From Paenibacillus sp. LS1 (GTDB lineage Bacteria > Bacillota > Bacilli > Paenibacillales > Paenibacillaceae), in NCBI RefSeq assembly GCF_026013365.1, contig NZ_JAPDOE010000001.1, positions 2,101,625 through 2,165,624 on the forward strand: a stretch of DNA of 64,000 nucleotides, in the 5' to 3' direction. Positions 44,694 to 55,958 of the stretch are shown piece by piece (the first letter of the stretch is position 1; each line of letters opens with the position of its first letter). The notes beneath the pieces are model-generated. The model was not told where the DNA came from. It worked only from the letters and a program-made list of their open reading frames with translations, and made no database searches. The translations under genes were made by a program, and so were the position numbers.

Positions 44694-45734
44694 TTATTGC
44701 GCAGCCTTACTTTTGGCTATATTTTGCTGATGTTCCTTATACGTTTTGGCAAACAAATGTCCGGACGAACCATCCTTTTTCGTCACATAGAACAGATACT
44801 CCGATGCTTCCGGATTTAGCGCTGCCTCAATGGACGGAAGACTTGGACTGGCAATTGGACCTGGTGGTAAGCCTTTGTTCAGATACGTATTGTAGGGACT
44901 TTGCACCTTCAGATCCTTGAAAAACAATCGCTCCTTCGGCCTGTCCAGCAGATATTGCACAGTAGCATCAATCTCCAGCTTCATATCCTGATTGATCCGA
45001 TTGTAGATTACACCTGCTACCAGAGCACGCTCCTCATCCACCACAACTTCTTTCTCCACCAGTGACGCAATCGTCAGCAGCTCATGAAGAGAAAGGTTCT
45101 TTTCCTGGAGCTTGGCTTCCAGACCAGGAATGGAATTGATCTTGGTCTGGAATTCTTCCAGCATCCGTTGCATCACATCATGCGTGGAACTTCCCTTTTT
45201 CAGCTCATATGTCTCCGGGAACAGATATCCTTCCAGTACATACCGAAGTTCTTCATCCACTGGAATATCTTTGACGATATCCACATCGAAGGCTGAAGGA
45301 TCATTGGCCAGTTTGATGAATTCATCCCGATCAACAACATGCTCATAAGAAAGCTTACCCGCCATTTGCAGAACGTTATACCCCTCCGGAATTGTAAACT
45401 TCACCATTTCTTCTGGTACAACTTCACCACTACTCAGCTTGTTAACAATCTCATCATATGTCACGCCAGGATTCATAGAATATGTACCCGCCATGAAATT
45501 AGAACCTAGTTTTTTCCACTTTAAATACCCTTTAAAGGCTAACCCGCTTCGAATGAGCCCTTCTTCTTGAAGCTGATCCGCAATTTTCGAAGTTCCCGAT
45601 CCGCTCTTAATCTCAAATACGACCGGTTCTGTAGAAGCTTCCACAGGACGCATCATACTCCATACGTATCCACCTGCGCCTCCGGCAAGAACTACAATGA
45701 TAAGCAGTATGACTACTATTGCTTTCCCTTTCAA
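44694..45734 (-). CDS. mltG: Endolytic murein transglycosylase
   Basis: A membrane-anchored lytic enzyme of about 346 residues that cleaves nascent glycan strands and acts as a synthesis terminase. A single N-terminal TM (about 5-25, AIVVILLIIVVLAGGAGGYVW) precedes a LysM-like subdomain and the YceG catalytic domain, with the Glu in LTIASLVEKEVV (about 220) and SPYNTYLNKGLPPGPIASPS. I prefer a TTG at 45734; a TTG 24 bases upstream would place the GGAG inside the coding sequence. It is the first gene of the mltG-trhP1-trhP2 group. Confidence 0.92.
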   Translation of the reverse strand: MKGKAIVVILLIIVVLAGGAGGYVWSMMRPVEASTEPVVFEIKSGSGTSKIADQLQEEGLIRSGLAFKGYLKWKKLGSNFMAGTYSMNPGVTYDEIVNKLSSGEVVPEEMVKFTIPEGYNVLQMAGKLSYEHVVDRDEFIKLANDPSAFDVDIVKDIPVDEELRYVLEGYLFPETYELKKGSSTHDVMQRMLEEFQTKINSIPGLEAKLQEKNLSLHELLTIASLVEKEVVVDEERALVAGVIYNRINQDMKLEIDATVQYLLDRPKERLFFKDLKVQSPYNTYLNKGLPPGPIASPSLPSIEAALNPEASEYLFYVTKKDGSSGHLFAKTYKEHQQNIAKSKAAQ

Positions 45735-45809
45735 AAAAGAAACAACTCCTTTACACAACCAAAAAGAGCGGACTTCTCCGCCCTCCCGGTTTCTTCAATT
45801 TGAAGCTGA

Positions 45810-46124
45810 TTAATCTTCGTCAATGGGGAGTGTACATTCATCATACAGTTCCGAGATGTTCTCCCACTCATCATCATCGTCAATCGTAACTAACTCCGGC
45901 ATGATCTGGTCTTCACTTCCAGGCGATACCCGCAGAAGTTCAACCTCGTCATAAGGTCGCAACGAACTGCGGAGCACCGCGTATTGCTGACCGCCGACTT
46001 CGAACTCAGCCAACAAGTCATACGGTTGTGATTTACCGTTCTCTTCTTCGAGCTCAACATGAGCACCGAATGCCAGACGCAGTGAATCTGTCCATTTCAG
46101 GTCTTTGCGGCTATATTCCGTCAT
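45810..46124 (-). CDS. DUF1292-domain protein (second copy)
   Basis: A 104-residue acidic protein related to the YrzB/DUF1292 family. The FEVGGQQYAVLR and DEVELLRVS segments match the family core, followed by an acidic tail (DDDDEWENISELYDE). Its ATG directly follows the stop of the upstream DUF1292 gene, so the pair is coupled and probably arose by duplication. It differs from the upstream copy by a longer polar N-terminus (about 45 residues). Function is unknown. Confidence 0.78.
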   Translation of the reverse strand: MTEYSRKDLKWTDSLRLAFGAHVELEEENGKSQPYDLLAEFEVGGQQYAVLRSSLRPYDEVELLRVSPGSEDQIMPELVTIDDDDEWENISELYDECTLPIDED

Positions 46125-46424
46125 TTAGTTCGCTTCCTCTTCATCTTCAGCAAGAAATGTATTAAACGTCTCCTCGACGATATCCCACTCGGCATCATCT
46201 TGGATGACGAAAAGTTTAATATCGTCGCCCTCTTCTTCATAACGGAATGCATATACATCCGTTTCGCCATCTTCAGGTTCAACCGGAGCAACCATCATGT
46301 ACTTGGCCTCCGAACCATCTACTTCAAACTTCATGATGACTTCGAATTCCTCTTCATTACCCTCGTCATCCGCAATGTAAATAATTTCCGCTTCTTCTTC
46401 CATACCCAGTTGATCTTCAGCCAT
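46125..46424 (-). CDS. DUF1292-domain protein (YrzB-like)
   Basis: A 99-residue acidic protein with the DUF1292 core (EEFEVIMKFEVDGSEAKYMMVAP, YAFRYEEEGDDIKLFVI). In Bacillales yrzB stands between yrrK(ruvX) and yrrL(mltG), as here. The ATG at 46424 follows GGGGGAT. Function is not known; the conserved location with ruvX and ireB hints at a housekeeping role. Confidence 0.85.
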   Translation of the reverse strand: MAEDQLGMEEEAEIIYIADDEGNEEEFEVIMKFEVDGSEAKYMMVAPVEPEDGETDVYAFRYEEEGDDIKLFVIQDDAEWDIVEETFNTFLAEDEEEAN

Positions 46425-46436
46425 TGTTGATCCCCC

Positions 46437-46853
46437 TCACCTTCTACTATTGGCATCCAAATAATTTTGCAAAATCAAGCTTGCGGCCATTTTGTCCACA
46501 ACCTGCTTGCGTTTTTTCCGACTGACATCCGCTTCAATCAGCGTTCGTTCTGCTGCCATGGTTGTCAGCCGTTCATCCCAAAGGTGAACAGGTAAATTCA
46601 GTTCATCCCGCAGGCGTTCGGCAAAAGCAATACATATCTCACCGCGCGGTCCTACGGTGCCGTTCATGTTTTTGGGAAGTCCAACTACGATCTCACTAAT
46701 CTCATGCTCACGCACAAGCTCGGCAATCCGAGCGAACTCGCCTTCATCACGACGGCGTTCTAGCACTTCCAATCCCTGGGCAGTCCAACCGAAGGCGTCA
46801 CTCGCGGCAACTCCGATTCTTCGGTCCCCATAGTCCAAACCTAATATTTTCAT
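46437..46853 (-). CDS. ruvX: RuvX/YqgF Holliday junction resolvase-like nuclease
   Basis: A 138-residue RNase H-fold protein. The catalytic pattern is clear: LGLDYGDRRIGVA at the N-terminus (first Asp), EIVVGLPKNMNGTVGPRG in the middle and WDERLTTMAAER (Asp/Glu) then the C-terminal DKMAASLILQNYLD. YqgF proteins act in 16S rRNA 5'-end processing and possibly junction resolution. The ATG at 46853 has GGGAG upstream. It is in the conserved alaS-ireB-ruvX order. Confidence 0.93.
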   Translation of the reverse strand: MKILGLDYGDRRIGVAASDAFGWTAQGLEVLERRRDEGEFARIAELVREHEISEIVVGLPKNMNGTVGPRGEICIAFAERLRDELNLPVHLWDERLTTMAAERTLIEADVSRKKRKQVVDKMAASLILQNYLDANSRR

Positions 46854-46981
46854 CCATGCTCTCCCATCCTCAAGCCGGCTCAGGTCGATTACTAATAATC
46901 ACCTTCTCAAGCTTCAGGCTGTCTTCTGTCGGTTCGTTTCCCGCTGCCTGCATGGCTGCAACACAGCGGAAGCGGCGTACA

Positions 46982-47242
46982 TTACCGGTGATTGGCCAGA
47001 TAGGAACGTACAAGCTCTTCAATCAGCTCATCGCGCTCCTTTTTACGGACCAGACTACGTGCGTTGTTGTGACGAGGAATGTATGCCGGGTCTCCGGAAA
47101 TCAGATACCCAACAATCTGGTTGATCGGATTATACTCCTTATCGACCAATGCATCATATACCGTGAGAAGAATCTCTTTGGATGATGCTTCCTGCTCGTC
47201 ACCTTTCACATTAAATTTAACCGTCTTATCCATGGAGTCCAT
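46982..47242 (-). CDS. ireB: IreB family regulatory phosphoprotein (UPF0297)
   Basis: An 86-residue cytosolic protein with the conserved [29 protein letters not shown] segment and HNNAR. Enterococcal IreB is a substrate of the PASTA kinase IreK and negatively controls cephalosporin resistance; the role in Bacillales is less clear (B. subtilis YrzL). The ATG at 47242 has GAGGTG 6 bases upstream; upstream in-frame codons lack such a site and length from here matches the family. It sits between alaS and ruvX. Confidence 0.93.
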   Translation of the reverse strand: MDSMDKTVKFNVKGDEQEASSKEILLTVYDALVDKEYNPINQIVGYLISGDPAYIPRHNNARSLVRKKERDELIEELVRSYLANHR

Positions 47243-47371
47243 TGATGACACCTCGCTCCTGCATGAACATGGGGACCATGTCCTGCCGAATTGATTTCTG
47301 TTTATATAATAACATATTCTGACTGCCACAAGTAAACAAAGGATAAGGCAATTGTGTTTTTTGCTTGTCCT

Positions 47372-49993
47372 TTACTGGCTAACTAACGAAACCGCCAGTT
47401 TCAGCGCTTCATCCAGCTTGGTTGCATCCTTACCTCCGGCTTGCGCCATATCTGGACGTCCACCACCGCCACCGCCGCATACTGCTGCGACTTCTTTGAC
47501 GATTTTGCCTGCATGTAATCCTTGTTTTACTTGTTCAGCAGGTACAGCGACTACAAAATTCACTTTGCCATCGGCTGCGGCACCCAATACGAGTACGGCG
47601 TTAGGCAATTTGATTTTCAACTCATCGGCCACTGTGCGAAGTGCATCCATGTTCGGAGCATCTACACGTGCTGCGAGCAATTGTGTATTTCCTGCTTGTA
47701 CCACTTGATCGGTCAGTTGACCTGCTTCCATGGCACTCAGCTTGCTTTGCAGGGATTCAGTCTCTCTAGCTGCTTCTTTCAGTTGCAGGTTCAGACCTTC
47801 AATCCTTTTAGGCACATCAGCCACATTTGCTTTGAGCAACGCTGCTGATTGCTTGAGCAATTCCAACTGGCTTTCCACATACAGATATGCGCCACGGCCA
47901 GTTACAGCTTCGATCCGACGAACGCCGGAGCCGATCCCGCTCTCGCTCACCAGTTTGAAGATTCCGATCTCTGAGGTATTATTTACGTGACAGCCGCCAC
48001 AAAGTTCCAAACTGTAGTCTCCAACTTGAACGACTCGTACAATATCTCCATATTTTTCGCCAAACAGGGCCATCGCACCCATTTCTTTGGCTTCATCAAT
48101 AGCTTTCAGCTCGATGTTCACGTTCAGACGATTCCAGATCTGTTCGTTTACCTGACGCTCAATCTCTGTCAACTCTTCCGGGGTGATGCTGCCGAAGTGA
48201 GAGAAGTCGAACCGCAGACGCTGTGGCTCTACGAGCGATCCTGCCTGGTTTACGTGTGTGCCGAGCACATCTTTGAGTGCTTTGTGCAGCAAGTGAGTTG
48301 CCGTATGGTTTTTGATAATGTCGCCGCGTTTCGCAGCGTCTACTTGAGCATTGATCAGATCGCCTACACGCAGTTCACCGGACTCCACAGTAACCAGATG
48401 TACATGTTGTCCGAGTGGAGCTTTGAACAAGCCTTGTACTTTCGCTGTTACACTAGCACCGCGCAGCAAGCCCTGATCACTCACTTGACCGCCACTTTCT
48501 GCGTAGAAAGGAGTCTTGTCCAGAACAACCTGGCACGTCTGTCCTTCGCCTACAGTGTCAACAAGGGCGTCACCGGCAACGATGGCTACCACTTTTGCTT
48601 CCGTCAACAGGTCAGTATAACCAACAAACTCGCTTTTAACCTCCAGATCAGCAAGCGGCCCACCTTGGACTTTCATGCTCTCGTTTTCTTGACGCCCAGC
48701 ACGTCCAAGCTCACGTTGTTTCTGCATGGAAGCATCAAAACCTTCACGATCCACAGTCAGACCATGCTCTGCAGCATAATCTTCTGTCAGGTCAAACGGG
48801 AAACCGTACGTATCATACAGTTTGAAAGCTTCAGGTCCGCTAATTACGGTGCGGCCTTCGGATTTGGCAGTGCGACTCATATCAGCCAGAATAGCCAGAC
48901 CATCCGTGAGTGTTTCGTGGAAACGCTCTTCCTCGGTTTTGATCACTTTGGCGATGAACTCTTGTTTGTCCACTACCTCAGGGTAGTACATTCCCATCAC
49001 TTCACCAACGGTTGAGGTCAGTTCATACAGGAATGGACGGTCGAGTCCAAGAACTTTACCATAACGAACTGCACGGCGAAGTAAACGACGAATGACATAT
49101 CCACGTCCTTCATTACTTGGCAGAACGCCATCACCTACTGCAAAGGCAACGGTACGAATATGATCGGCAATGACTTTCAGTGCAACATCGATCTCGACAC
49201 TGTCGTTATATTTCACACCCGCAAGAGCGGCTGTTCTCTGAATCATCGGTTGGAACAGGTCTGTGTCGAAGTTGGAATCCACATTTTGCAGAATGGAAGC
49301 AAAACGCTCCAAACCAGCACCTGTATCAATATTTTTGTTAGGAAGCGGTGTGTAGCTGCCATCTTTGTTATGGTTGAACTGCGAGAATACCAGGTTCCAC
49401 ACTTCCAGATAACGTTCGTTTTCTCCACCTGGATACATCTCAGGATCACTCATGTCGTTTCCGTAAGCTTCGCCGCGGTCATAGAAGATCTCGGTACAAG
49501 GTCCGCATGGGCCTTCGCCGATATCCCAGAAGTTCTCATCCAATTTGATGATACGCTCCGCAGGCAGTCCCACTTTTTCGTTCCACAGTTTGAAAGCTTC
49601 TTCATCTTCCGGATATACCGTAACGGACAGACGCTCTGGATCGAAACCGATCCACTCTTTGCTGGTCAGGAACTCCCATGCCCAAGTAACCGTCTCTTCC
49701 TTGAAGTAATCTCCAATGGAAAAGTTGCCGAGCATTTCGAAGAACGTATGGTGACGGCGCGTTTTGCCGACATTTTCAATATCATTGGTGCGGATACACT
49801 TTTGGGAATTCGCAAGGCGCGGGTTCTCCGGCTTCTCACGTCCGTCAAAATAAGGTTTGAGCGGTGCCATACCCGCATTAATCCACAAAAGAGAAGGATC
49901 GTTGTGAGGTACGAGCGATGCGCTCGGCTCGATTTTGTGACCTTTACTTGCAAAAAACTCTATCCATTTGGACCGGATTTCACTGGCTTTCAT
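47372..49993 (-). CDS. alaS: Alanyl-tRNA synthetase
   Basis: An 873-residue class II synthetase that charges tRNA-Ala. The N-terminal catalytic core has [17 protein letters not shown] and [27 protein letters not shown]. An editing domain in the middle has [11 protein letters not shown] and the zinc-binding LCGGCHVN, and the C-Ala domain ends with [16 protein letters not shown]. The conserved [14 protein letters not shown] start is the ATG at 49993, with GGGGGC 7 bases upstream. Expression is under a T-box leader and a consensus promoter. Confidence 0.97.
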   Translation of the reverse strand: MKASEIRSKWIEFFASKGHKIEPSASLVPHNDPSLLWINAGMAPLKPYFDGREKPENPRLANSQKCIRTNDIENVGKTRRHHTFFEMLGNFSIGDYFKEETVTWAWEFLTSKEWIGFDPERLSVTVYPEDEEAFKLWNEKVGLPAERIIKLDENFWDIGEGPCGPCTEIFYDRGEAYGNDMSDPEMYPGGENERYLEVWNLVFSQFNHNKDGSYTPLPNKNIDTGAGLERFASILQNVDSNFDTDLFQPMIQRTAALAGVKYNDSVEIDVALKVIADHIRTVAFAVGDGVLPSNEGRGYVIRRLLRRAVRYGKVLGLDRPFLYELTSTVGEVMGMYYPEVVDKQEFIAKVIKTEEERFHETLTDGLAILADMSRTAKSEGRTVISGPEAFKLYDTYGFPFDLTEDYAAEHGLTVDREGFDASMQKQRELGRAGRQENESMKVQGGPLADLEVKSEFVGYTDLLTEAKVVAIVAGDALVDTVGEGQTCQVVLDKTPFYAESGGQVSDQGLLRGASVTAKVQGLFKAPLGQHVHLVTVESGELRVGDLINAQVDAAKRGDIIKNHTATHLLHKALKDVLGTHVNQAGSLVEPQRLRFDFSHFGSITPEELTEIERQVNEQIWNRLNVNIELKAIDEAKEMGAMALFGEKYGDIVRVVQVGDYSLELCGGCHVNNTSEIGIFKLVSESGIGSGVRRIEAVTGRGAYLYVESQLELLKQSAALLKANVADVPKRIEGLNLQLKEAARETESLQSKLSAMEAGQLTDQVVQAGNTQLLAARVDAPNMDALRTVADELKIKLPNAVLVLGAAADGKVNFVVAVPAEQVKQGLHAGKIVKEVAAVCGGGGGGRPDMAQAGGKDATKLDEALKLAVSLVSQ

Positions 49994-50073
49994 ACTGGAT
50001 GCCCCCATTAAATTATAATAGTCCGTTGCGTATTCGCTCCGGTTGGTCAACATTGTTTTTCTAAAAATAAACA

Positions 50074-50345
50074 CAAAAAACGCCCCTGAATAATCAGGGA
50101 CGATGTTATCGCGGTACCACCCTGGTTATTGCTGTTCATCCCTTGCTGCCCGGACAAACAAACAATCTCCTCGTTCATGCGAAATAACGGTCGCACCCGG
50201 CAGGGTTGTCCTGCACTCCGAAATTAGCTTTCCGCCGCTTCATCTTTCAAGACTCTTCCAGCCATCAGTTCAGGCTCACCCTGATCTGAAGAAGTCTATT
50301 CTCTGAGGAAAGGAACCCTCGGCGTACTTTATTTCATCATCGATT
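50074..50345 (-). promoter_or_regulatory. Alanine T-box leader of alaS
   Basis: The minus-strand leader carries the T-box sequence AACCAGGGTGGTACCGCG (about 50108-50125), an AAGTA-type box near its start and a long stem I. The terminator CGTCCCTG-ATTATT-CAGGGGCG plus a T run (50074-50102) closes it. Uncharged tRNA-Ala would favour the antiterminator and read-through. A GCU triplet in GATGGCTGGAAG (about 50259-50270) is the likely specifier (inference). Confidence 0.92.
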
Positions 50346-50368
50346 TCATGTTCTAAACATACACACTC

Positions 50369-50397
50369 ATTATATCGGTAGCATAAGCGGGTGTCAA
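50369..50397 (-). promoter_or_regulatory. Promoter of the alaS leader
   Basis: TTGACA (50397-50392), a 17-base spacer and TATAAT (50374-50369) form a perfect sigma-A consensus. The predicted start, near 50362, lies just before the T-box. Confidence 0.92.
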
Positions 50398-50428
50398 CGC
50401 GGCTTCTTTGAAGGTCTAAGCCTACTAT

Positions 50429-51496
50429 TTAGTCAGTCCTTCGTTTGATGTAATAGGCGAAAAAGTGCTGCACGATCACCTTCAGGACAGCAAAAACGGG
50501 CACCGCCAGAATAAGACCTACAATGCCTGCCAGTTCACCTCCGACGAGCAGTGCAAATATAATCGACAGTGGATGCAGATGAAGCGTTCGCCCCACCACT
50601 TGAGGAGAGATAACGTTGCTTTCCAGCACCTGGCACAGTGTGTTCACAATGACAACAAGCAGCACCATTTTAAACGATACCGTCGATGCCATGACCACAG
50701 CAGGGGCAGCACCAAGGAACGGCCCCAAGTAGGGTACAATGTTAAACACCGCCACAATGCTCGCAAGCAGCAGCGCATACGGCATATCAATGACGATATA
50801 ACCTATGTAGGCAAAGATACCAACAATGACACAGACAATAAACTGTCCTCGTATGTAGTTTCCCAGCGCAGTATCGATCTCTTTCATCACCGAGACAATC
50901 GCTTTGCGACGTGAACGAGGAAGATACGCCACAATGGTGCGTTCGAACACCTCAAAGTCTTTTAACATGTAGAAGATCAAGAAAGGCACGATAAACACAT
51001 TGAACAACACATTGATGGTCGCCCCGATATTGTCCATTAGCACAGTAATCCCTTGAGTTAGTCGATCCTCCATCTGAAAGAACCAGCTGTTCATGCCTGT
51101 TCGCACACTTGGTGGCATTAATTTGTGATCCATATTGTTCATCAAGCTCTGGGCGCGCATGGACAGCTCTGGCATATGCTCGTTAAGTTCCTCCAGCTGT
51201 TCAATCAATACTGGAATGACATTCATCAGAATGACACCGATACAGGTCAGGAAAAAGGCATATATGAGCAGTACTGCAATCGTACGCGGCACCTTGCGTC
51301 CTCCCAGCATGCTCACAATCGGATTGAGTACATAGGATATGATAAGAGCTACGATAAAAGGTGCCAGCACTGTTTTCAGGAAAGCATATATATGAAGCAG
51401 TAAAGGCCGCAGCAGCCATATAAAATACAGAATGATCAATCCGAGCAGCAGCCAGATCGCGTAACGGAAAAACTTGTTTTTGGTTAATTGCTCCAC
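50429..51496 (-). CDS. yrrI: AI-2E family transporter (YrrI-like)
   Basis: A 355-residue membrane protein of the AI-2E family with seven to eight hydrophobic segments. The C-terminal signature is seen in VPYLGPFLGAAPAVVMA and NVISPQVVGRTLHLHPLSIIFALLVGGELAGIVG. In B. subtilis yrrI is next to alaS, as here. The substrate is unknown. The GTG at 51496 has AAAAGGAGA 6-7 bases upstream. This is the second AI-2E paralogue in the window. Confidence 0.88.
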   Translation of the reverse strand: MEQLTKNKFFRYAIWLLLGLIILYFIWLLRPLLLHIYAFLKTVLAPFIVALIISYVLNPIVSMLGGRKVPRTIAVLLIYAFFLTCIGVILMNVIPVLIEQLEELNEHMPELSMRAQSLMNNMDHKLMPPSVRTGMNSWFFQMEDRLTQGITVLMDNIGATINVLFNVFIVPFLIFYMLKDFEVFERTIVAYLPRSRRKAIVSVMKEIDTALGNYIRGQFIVCVIVGIFAYIGYIVIDMPYALLLASIVAVFNIVPYLGPFLGAAPAVVMASTVSFKMVLLVVIVNTLCQVLESNVISPQVVGRTLHLHPLSIIFALLVGGELAGIVGLILAVPVFAVLKVIVQHFFAYYIKRRTD

Positions 51497-51608
51497 TTGT
51501 ATCTCTCCTTTTGGACTGGCTCTGAGAGTCAGTATATGTAGGAAAGGTAATATTTATTAACACAGCGCAGAAGTGGAAAGCAGCAATCATCACATTTTTT
51601 TCCTGAAC

Positions 51609-51643
51609 CAAAAAAACGCCTCCTTCATCAGAGAAGGAAGCGC
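51609..51643 (-). terminator. Intrinsic terminator upstream of yrrI
   Basis: On the minus strand GCGCTTCCTTC pairs with GAAGGAGGCG (one mismatch) and is followed by TTTTTTTGG. It ends the transcript of yrrD and the zinc-ribbon gene, so yrrI needs a promoter between 51497 and 51608; none is clear. Confidence 0.85.
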
Positions 51644-51791
51644 ATCTTGCGGTCCGGGGTAACATATAATCAACCATGTCCCACCCGAACCATTATGTAA
51701 CCGCATCTATATACACCTGCCAACAAGTAACGACAGCATCCCATGACATACATTGTCATGAAACCGCATATAGAGGAAGTTATCCTGCTTT

Positions 51792-52001
51792 TTAAGAAGA
51801 AGCGTGAAGATGAGGGAAGTCTTGCGGCAGCTCGTCCCCGAAAAAGAGATCATCCAGGGAACTCAGCGTACCGTCTTCTTCCACCTGATATACAGACATT
51901 TTCTCACCGTTCACCGTTAATTCGATAAAGCATCCCCAGCAATAAAACTGGTGGGAACCAATTTTCCCAATATCTTTGGAACTACAGTTTGGACATTTCA
52001 T
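51792..52001 (-). CDS. Small zinc-ribbon protein of unknown function
   Basis: A 69-residue protein whose first half has two Cys-x2-Cys pairs (KCPNCSSK, FYCWGCFIEL), a zinc ribbon, and whose second half is acidic (VYQVEEDGTLSSLDDLFFGDELP). I choose the ATG at 52001 because GGATAGGTG is 7 bases upstream; an ATG two codons earlier is too close. It follows yrrD by 10 bases and precedes a terminator, so it is probably co-transcribed. No function can be named. Confidence 0.75.
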   Translation of the reverse strand: MKCPNCSSKDIGKIGSHQFYCWGCFIELTVNGEKMSVYQVEEDGTLSSLDDLFFGDELPQDFPHLHASS

Positions 52002-52011
52002 ATTCATTCAC

Positions 52012-52533
52012 CTATCCATTAACAGAATGAATGGCATTTTCCAAGCGTTGTTCACTCAGCGGCGGCACCATAATGGCACTTTCCCCGATGGACATATCGC
52101 TTGTACATGGCAGCCATTTGCGGCCCTCGATCAGATCGGACACAAAACCGTCCGTAATTTCAATCCCTACTATTGTATTTCCCAACTCCTGGTCAAAATA
52201 AACATCAGAGACACGTCCAAGCAGCAAACCTTCTTCGGTGAGCACGGACATCTCCTTCAATTTAGACCGACCGAGGAGGTACGTGTATTTTATGTCGTCG
52301 GCTCCCGTCTTGCGGACAGCCTGTTGATTACGGATCATGACGGCATCCTCGCCATAGGCAACGATATCTTGCCACTGTACGATTTTGACATGATTGGTAA
52401 ACAGGCCTTTGTTCTCAAGTTCAATGCCTTCGATCTCCCAATCATCATTCACAATGAAATCCTGGATTTTACCGACCTGCTTCCCGTCCTCAACATCAAA
52501 AACGGCAAGTCCGATCATTTCCTGAAGCTTCAT
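52012..52533 (-). CDS. yrrD: PRC-barrel domain protein YrrD
   Basis: A 173-residue soluble protein with two PRC-barrel-like halves: MIGLAVFDVEDGKQVGKIQDFIVND at the start and SVLTEEGLLLGRVSDVYFDQ in the second half. It is the length and location of B. subtilis YrrD, next to iscS (yrvO) and mnmA. PRC barrels mediate RNA or protein contacts, but the exact role is unknown. The ATG at 52533 follows GAGGGGGA. Confidence 0.88.
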   Translation of the reverse strand: MKLQEMIGLAVFDVEDGKQVGKIQDFIVNDDWEIEGIELENKGLFTNHVKIVQWQDIVAYGEDAVMIRNQQAVRKTGADDIKYTYLLGRSKLKEMSVLTEEGLLLGRVSDVYFDQELGNTIVGIEITDGFVSDLIEGRKWLPCTSDMSIGESAIMVPPLSEQRLENAIHSVNG

Positions 52534-52697
52534 CGCTGGGTCCCCCTCATCTTCTTATCATTAAATAGGCGCGGCGCTATTGCTAGGTATGCCCAAAGTT
52601 GATGAGTGGCAATCAGACGCCGATCATCAAAACCGCTTCTATCCAACCGATGAAATGGAACTTCTTCCCTCCTTCTGTTCCATGTGTAAAGTTCCCC

Positions 52698-53849
52698 TTA
52701 GGGTCTATTACGCAGTCGCCCAAGAATGGTTCCAATTTTTTCGGCGGTTATCATGATTTCTTCCGTAGTATTACCCAATCCCCAGCTAAATCGAATCGCA
52801 GAGTGTAAAAAAGTCTCTGGCAGATCCATCGCTTTGAGCACGTGAGATACTTCAAGCGAACCGGAAGTGCAGGCAGAACCGCTTGCCACAGCGATTCCTT
52901 CCATATCCAGATTCATTAACATCGTCTCAGTGGACACTTCCGGAAAGCTGATATTCAGGATGTTTGGCAACGTATGCTCGGGGTGCCCATTCACATGAAA
53001 GTGCTCCGTCCCCACATGACTCTCGAGCTGTTCCAACAAAAGCTTCCGCAATTCCAAATCATGCTGACGATGCGCCTCCGCATGCTCTGATGCAATCTTG
53101 AGGGCCTCTGCAAATCCGGCAATACCCGCAATATTTTCCGTTCCTGCGCGTCGTTGACGCTCTTGCAGCCCACCGTGTGCTCTTGCTTCCAGCACAATTC
53201 CTCGCCGTACGTAGAGTGCACCCACGCCCTGAGGTCCATTGATTTTATGGGCAGAGAAGCTGATCAGATCCACAGGCAGTTCCTTGCAGGAAATATTCTG
53301 GCTGCCTAGAGCCTGAACCGCATCGGTATGGAACAGAATATCATGCTGGCGGGCAAGCTCACCCACCTCGCGGATCGGCTGAATCGTGCCTACTTCGTTG
53401 TTGGCATACATCATGGTAATCAGCACCGTATCCGGTCGAATGGACTCTTGCAGCTCATCCAGACTTATTCGTCCATAACGATCAACAGACAGATAAGTTA
53501 CTTCGTAGCCTTGACGCTCCAGTTCCTGACACGTATGCAAAACAGCATGGTGCTCAATGACCGTCGTAATGACGTGTTTCCCTTTGTCCTGTCTTGATGA
53601 GACTGCTCCAAAAATGGCCAGATTGTCGCTCTCCGTGCCACCTCCGGTAAATACCAATTCGTCCGGGAAACAGCCCAAAGACGCCGCAATGACATCCCTT
53701 GCTCCGCTGACGGTCCGTTTGGCTTCACGCCCAAAGGCATGGATACTTGATGCGTTGCCATATTGCCCTGTCATGACGTTCATCATCGCTTCTGCGACTC
53801 GTGGATGCATAGGTGTCGATGCGGCGTGATCCAAATAAATTCGTTTCAT
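52698..53849 (-). CDS. iscS: Cysteine desulfurase (IscS/YrvO type)
   Basis: A 383-residue PLP enzyme that takes sulfur from cysteine and hands it to MnmA for tRNA thiolation. The PLP lysine is in SFSAHKINGPQGVGALY (about residue 205), substrate-binding MMYANNEVGTIQPI lies earlier, and the active-site Cys is in SGSACTSGSLEVSHVL (about 330). The ATG at 53849 follows GGTGA. The gene follows cymR and is divergent from mnmA, the same neighbourhood as yrvO-trmU in B. subtilis. Confidence 0.95.
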   Translation of the reverse strand: MKRIYLDHAASTPMHPRVAEAMMNVMTGQYGNASSIHAFGREAKRTVSGARDVIAASLGCFPDELVFTGGGTESDNLAIFGAVSSRQDKGKHVITTVIEHHAVLHTCQELERQGYEVTYLSVDRYGRISLDELQESIRPDTVLITMMYANNEVGTIQPIREVGELARQHDILFHTDAVQALGSQNISCKELPVDLISFSAHKINGPQGVGALYVRRGIVLEARAHGGLQERQRRAGTENIAGIAGFAEALKIASEHAEAHRQHDLELRKLLLEQLESHVGTEHFHVNGHPEHTLPNILNISFPEVSTETMLMNLDMEGIAVASGSACTSGSLEVSHVLKAMDLPETFLHSAIRFSWGLGNTTEEIMITAEKIGTILGRLRNRP

Positions 53850-53904
53850 TTATCTTCACCCCGTTATATGTTAAAATATCTTGTTTTTCTGTTAAGGCAT
53901 GGAT

Positions 53905-53926
53905 AAAGCCCCCAAATGGGGGCTCA
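53905..53926 (-). terminator. GC hairpin between cymR and iscS (possible attenuating terminator)
   Basis: On the minus strand GAGCCCCC-ATTT-GGGGGCTT is followed by TATCC. The stem is strong but the T run is short, so cymR transcripts may end or partly read through into iscS. Confidence 0.6.
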
Positions 53927-53961
53927 AGTATGTTACCATGTCAAGTTCATAGAAGTCTTTT

Positions 53962-54381
53962 TTAAATGTAAAACATGTAACTATCTTTTTTCTCTTGATC
54001 CTGGAATGTAATCAGGTCTTTCAGTGTTGTGGAATCCAACACTTCCGCAATGCCGTCACGAATACGCAACCATAGATCACGCTTCGCCGGATCATCTTCT
54101 TCCGTGAAGTCTACTGGGGAGATTGGCCCTTCCAGTACACGGATCACGTCGCCTGCAGTCACGGTTGCGGGATCACCCGCAAGGATATAACCGCCGTAAG
54201 CACCTCTAATGCTCTTCACCAGTCCTGCATTGCGCAATGGAGCGATCAATTGCTCCAGGTAATGTTCCGAGAGCTGGTTGCGCTCGGCAATGCTTTTAAG
54301 TGATGTAGGGCCTTCGCCTGTTCTAGCAGCCAGCTCCATCATGATTGTGAGGCCGTAACGGCCTTTTGTCGATATTTTCAA
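53962..54381 (-). CDS. cymR: CymR, Rrf2-family repressor of cysteine metabolism
   Basis: A 139-residue Rrf2-type winged-helix regulator. The N-terminus KISTKGRYGLTIMMELA, the recognition region (SIAERNQLSEHYLEQLIAPLR) and the GAYGGYIL wing match CymR. In Bacilli CymR with cysteine synthase represses cysteine and sulfur uptake genes. It has no Cys residues for a cluster, as expected for CymR rather than IscR. The start is TTG at 54381 with AGAGGTG 6 bases upstream; six in-frame residues further upstream are not included. Confidence 0.92.
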   Translation of the reverse strand: MKISTKGRYGLTIMMELAARTGEGPTSLKSIAERNQLSEHYLEQLIAPLRNAGLVKSIRGAYGGYILAGDPATVTAGDVIRVLEGPISPVDFTEEDDPAKRDLWLRIRDGIAEVLDSTTLKDLITFQDQEKKDSYMFYI

Positions 54382-55827
<1,446 letters not shown>

Positions 55828-55878
55828 TAGAGCTTGTCCATTAAAATGCGGATTATACACAATACCGTGTATCCCTAT

Positions 55879-55923
55879 TAAAAAAGCCGTCTTTCATGTA
55901 TACCATGAAGGATGGCTTTTTTC
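55879..55923. terminator. Bidirectional terminator between mnmA and crcB
   Basis: AAAAAAGCCGTCTTTCAT pairs with ATGAAGGATGGCTTTTTT (one mismatch), giving T runs on both strands for these convergent genes. Confidence 0.92.
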
Positions 55924-55958
55924 CTGCTTTTCTTTGCAAAAAAATTAAAAATAGTTCG

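Noticed and set aside
47987..49015. 342-codon plus-strand frame opposite alaS
   Set aside because: Antisense shadow of alaS with no ribosome binding site.
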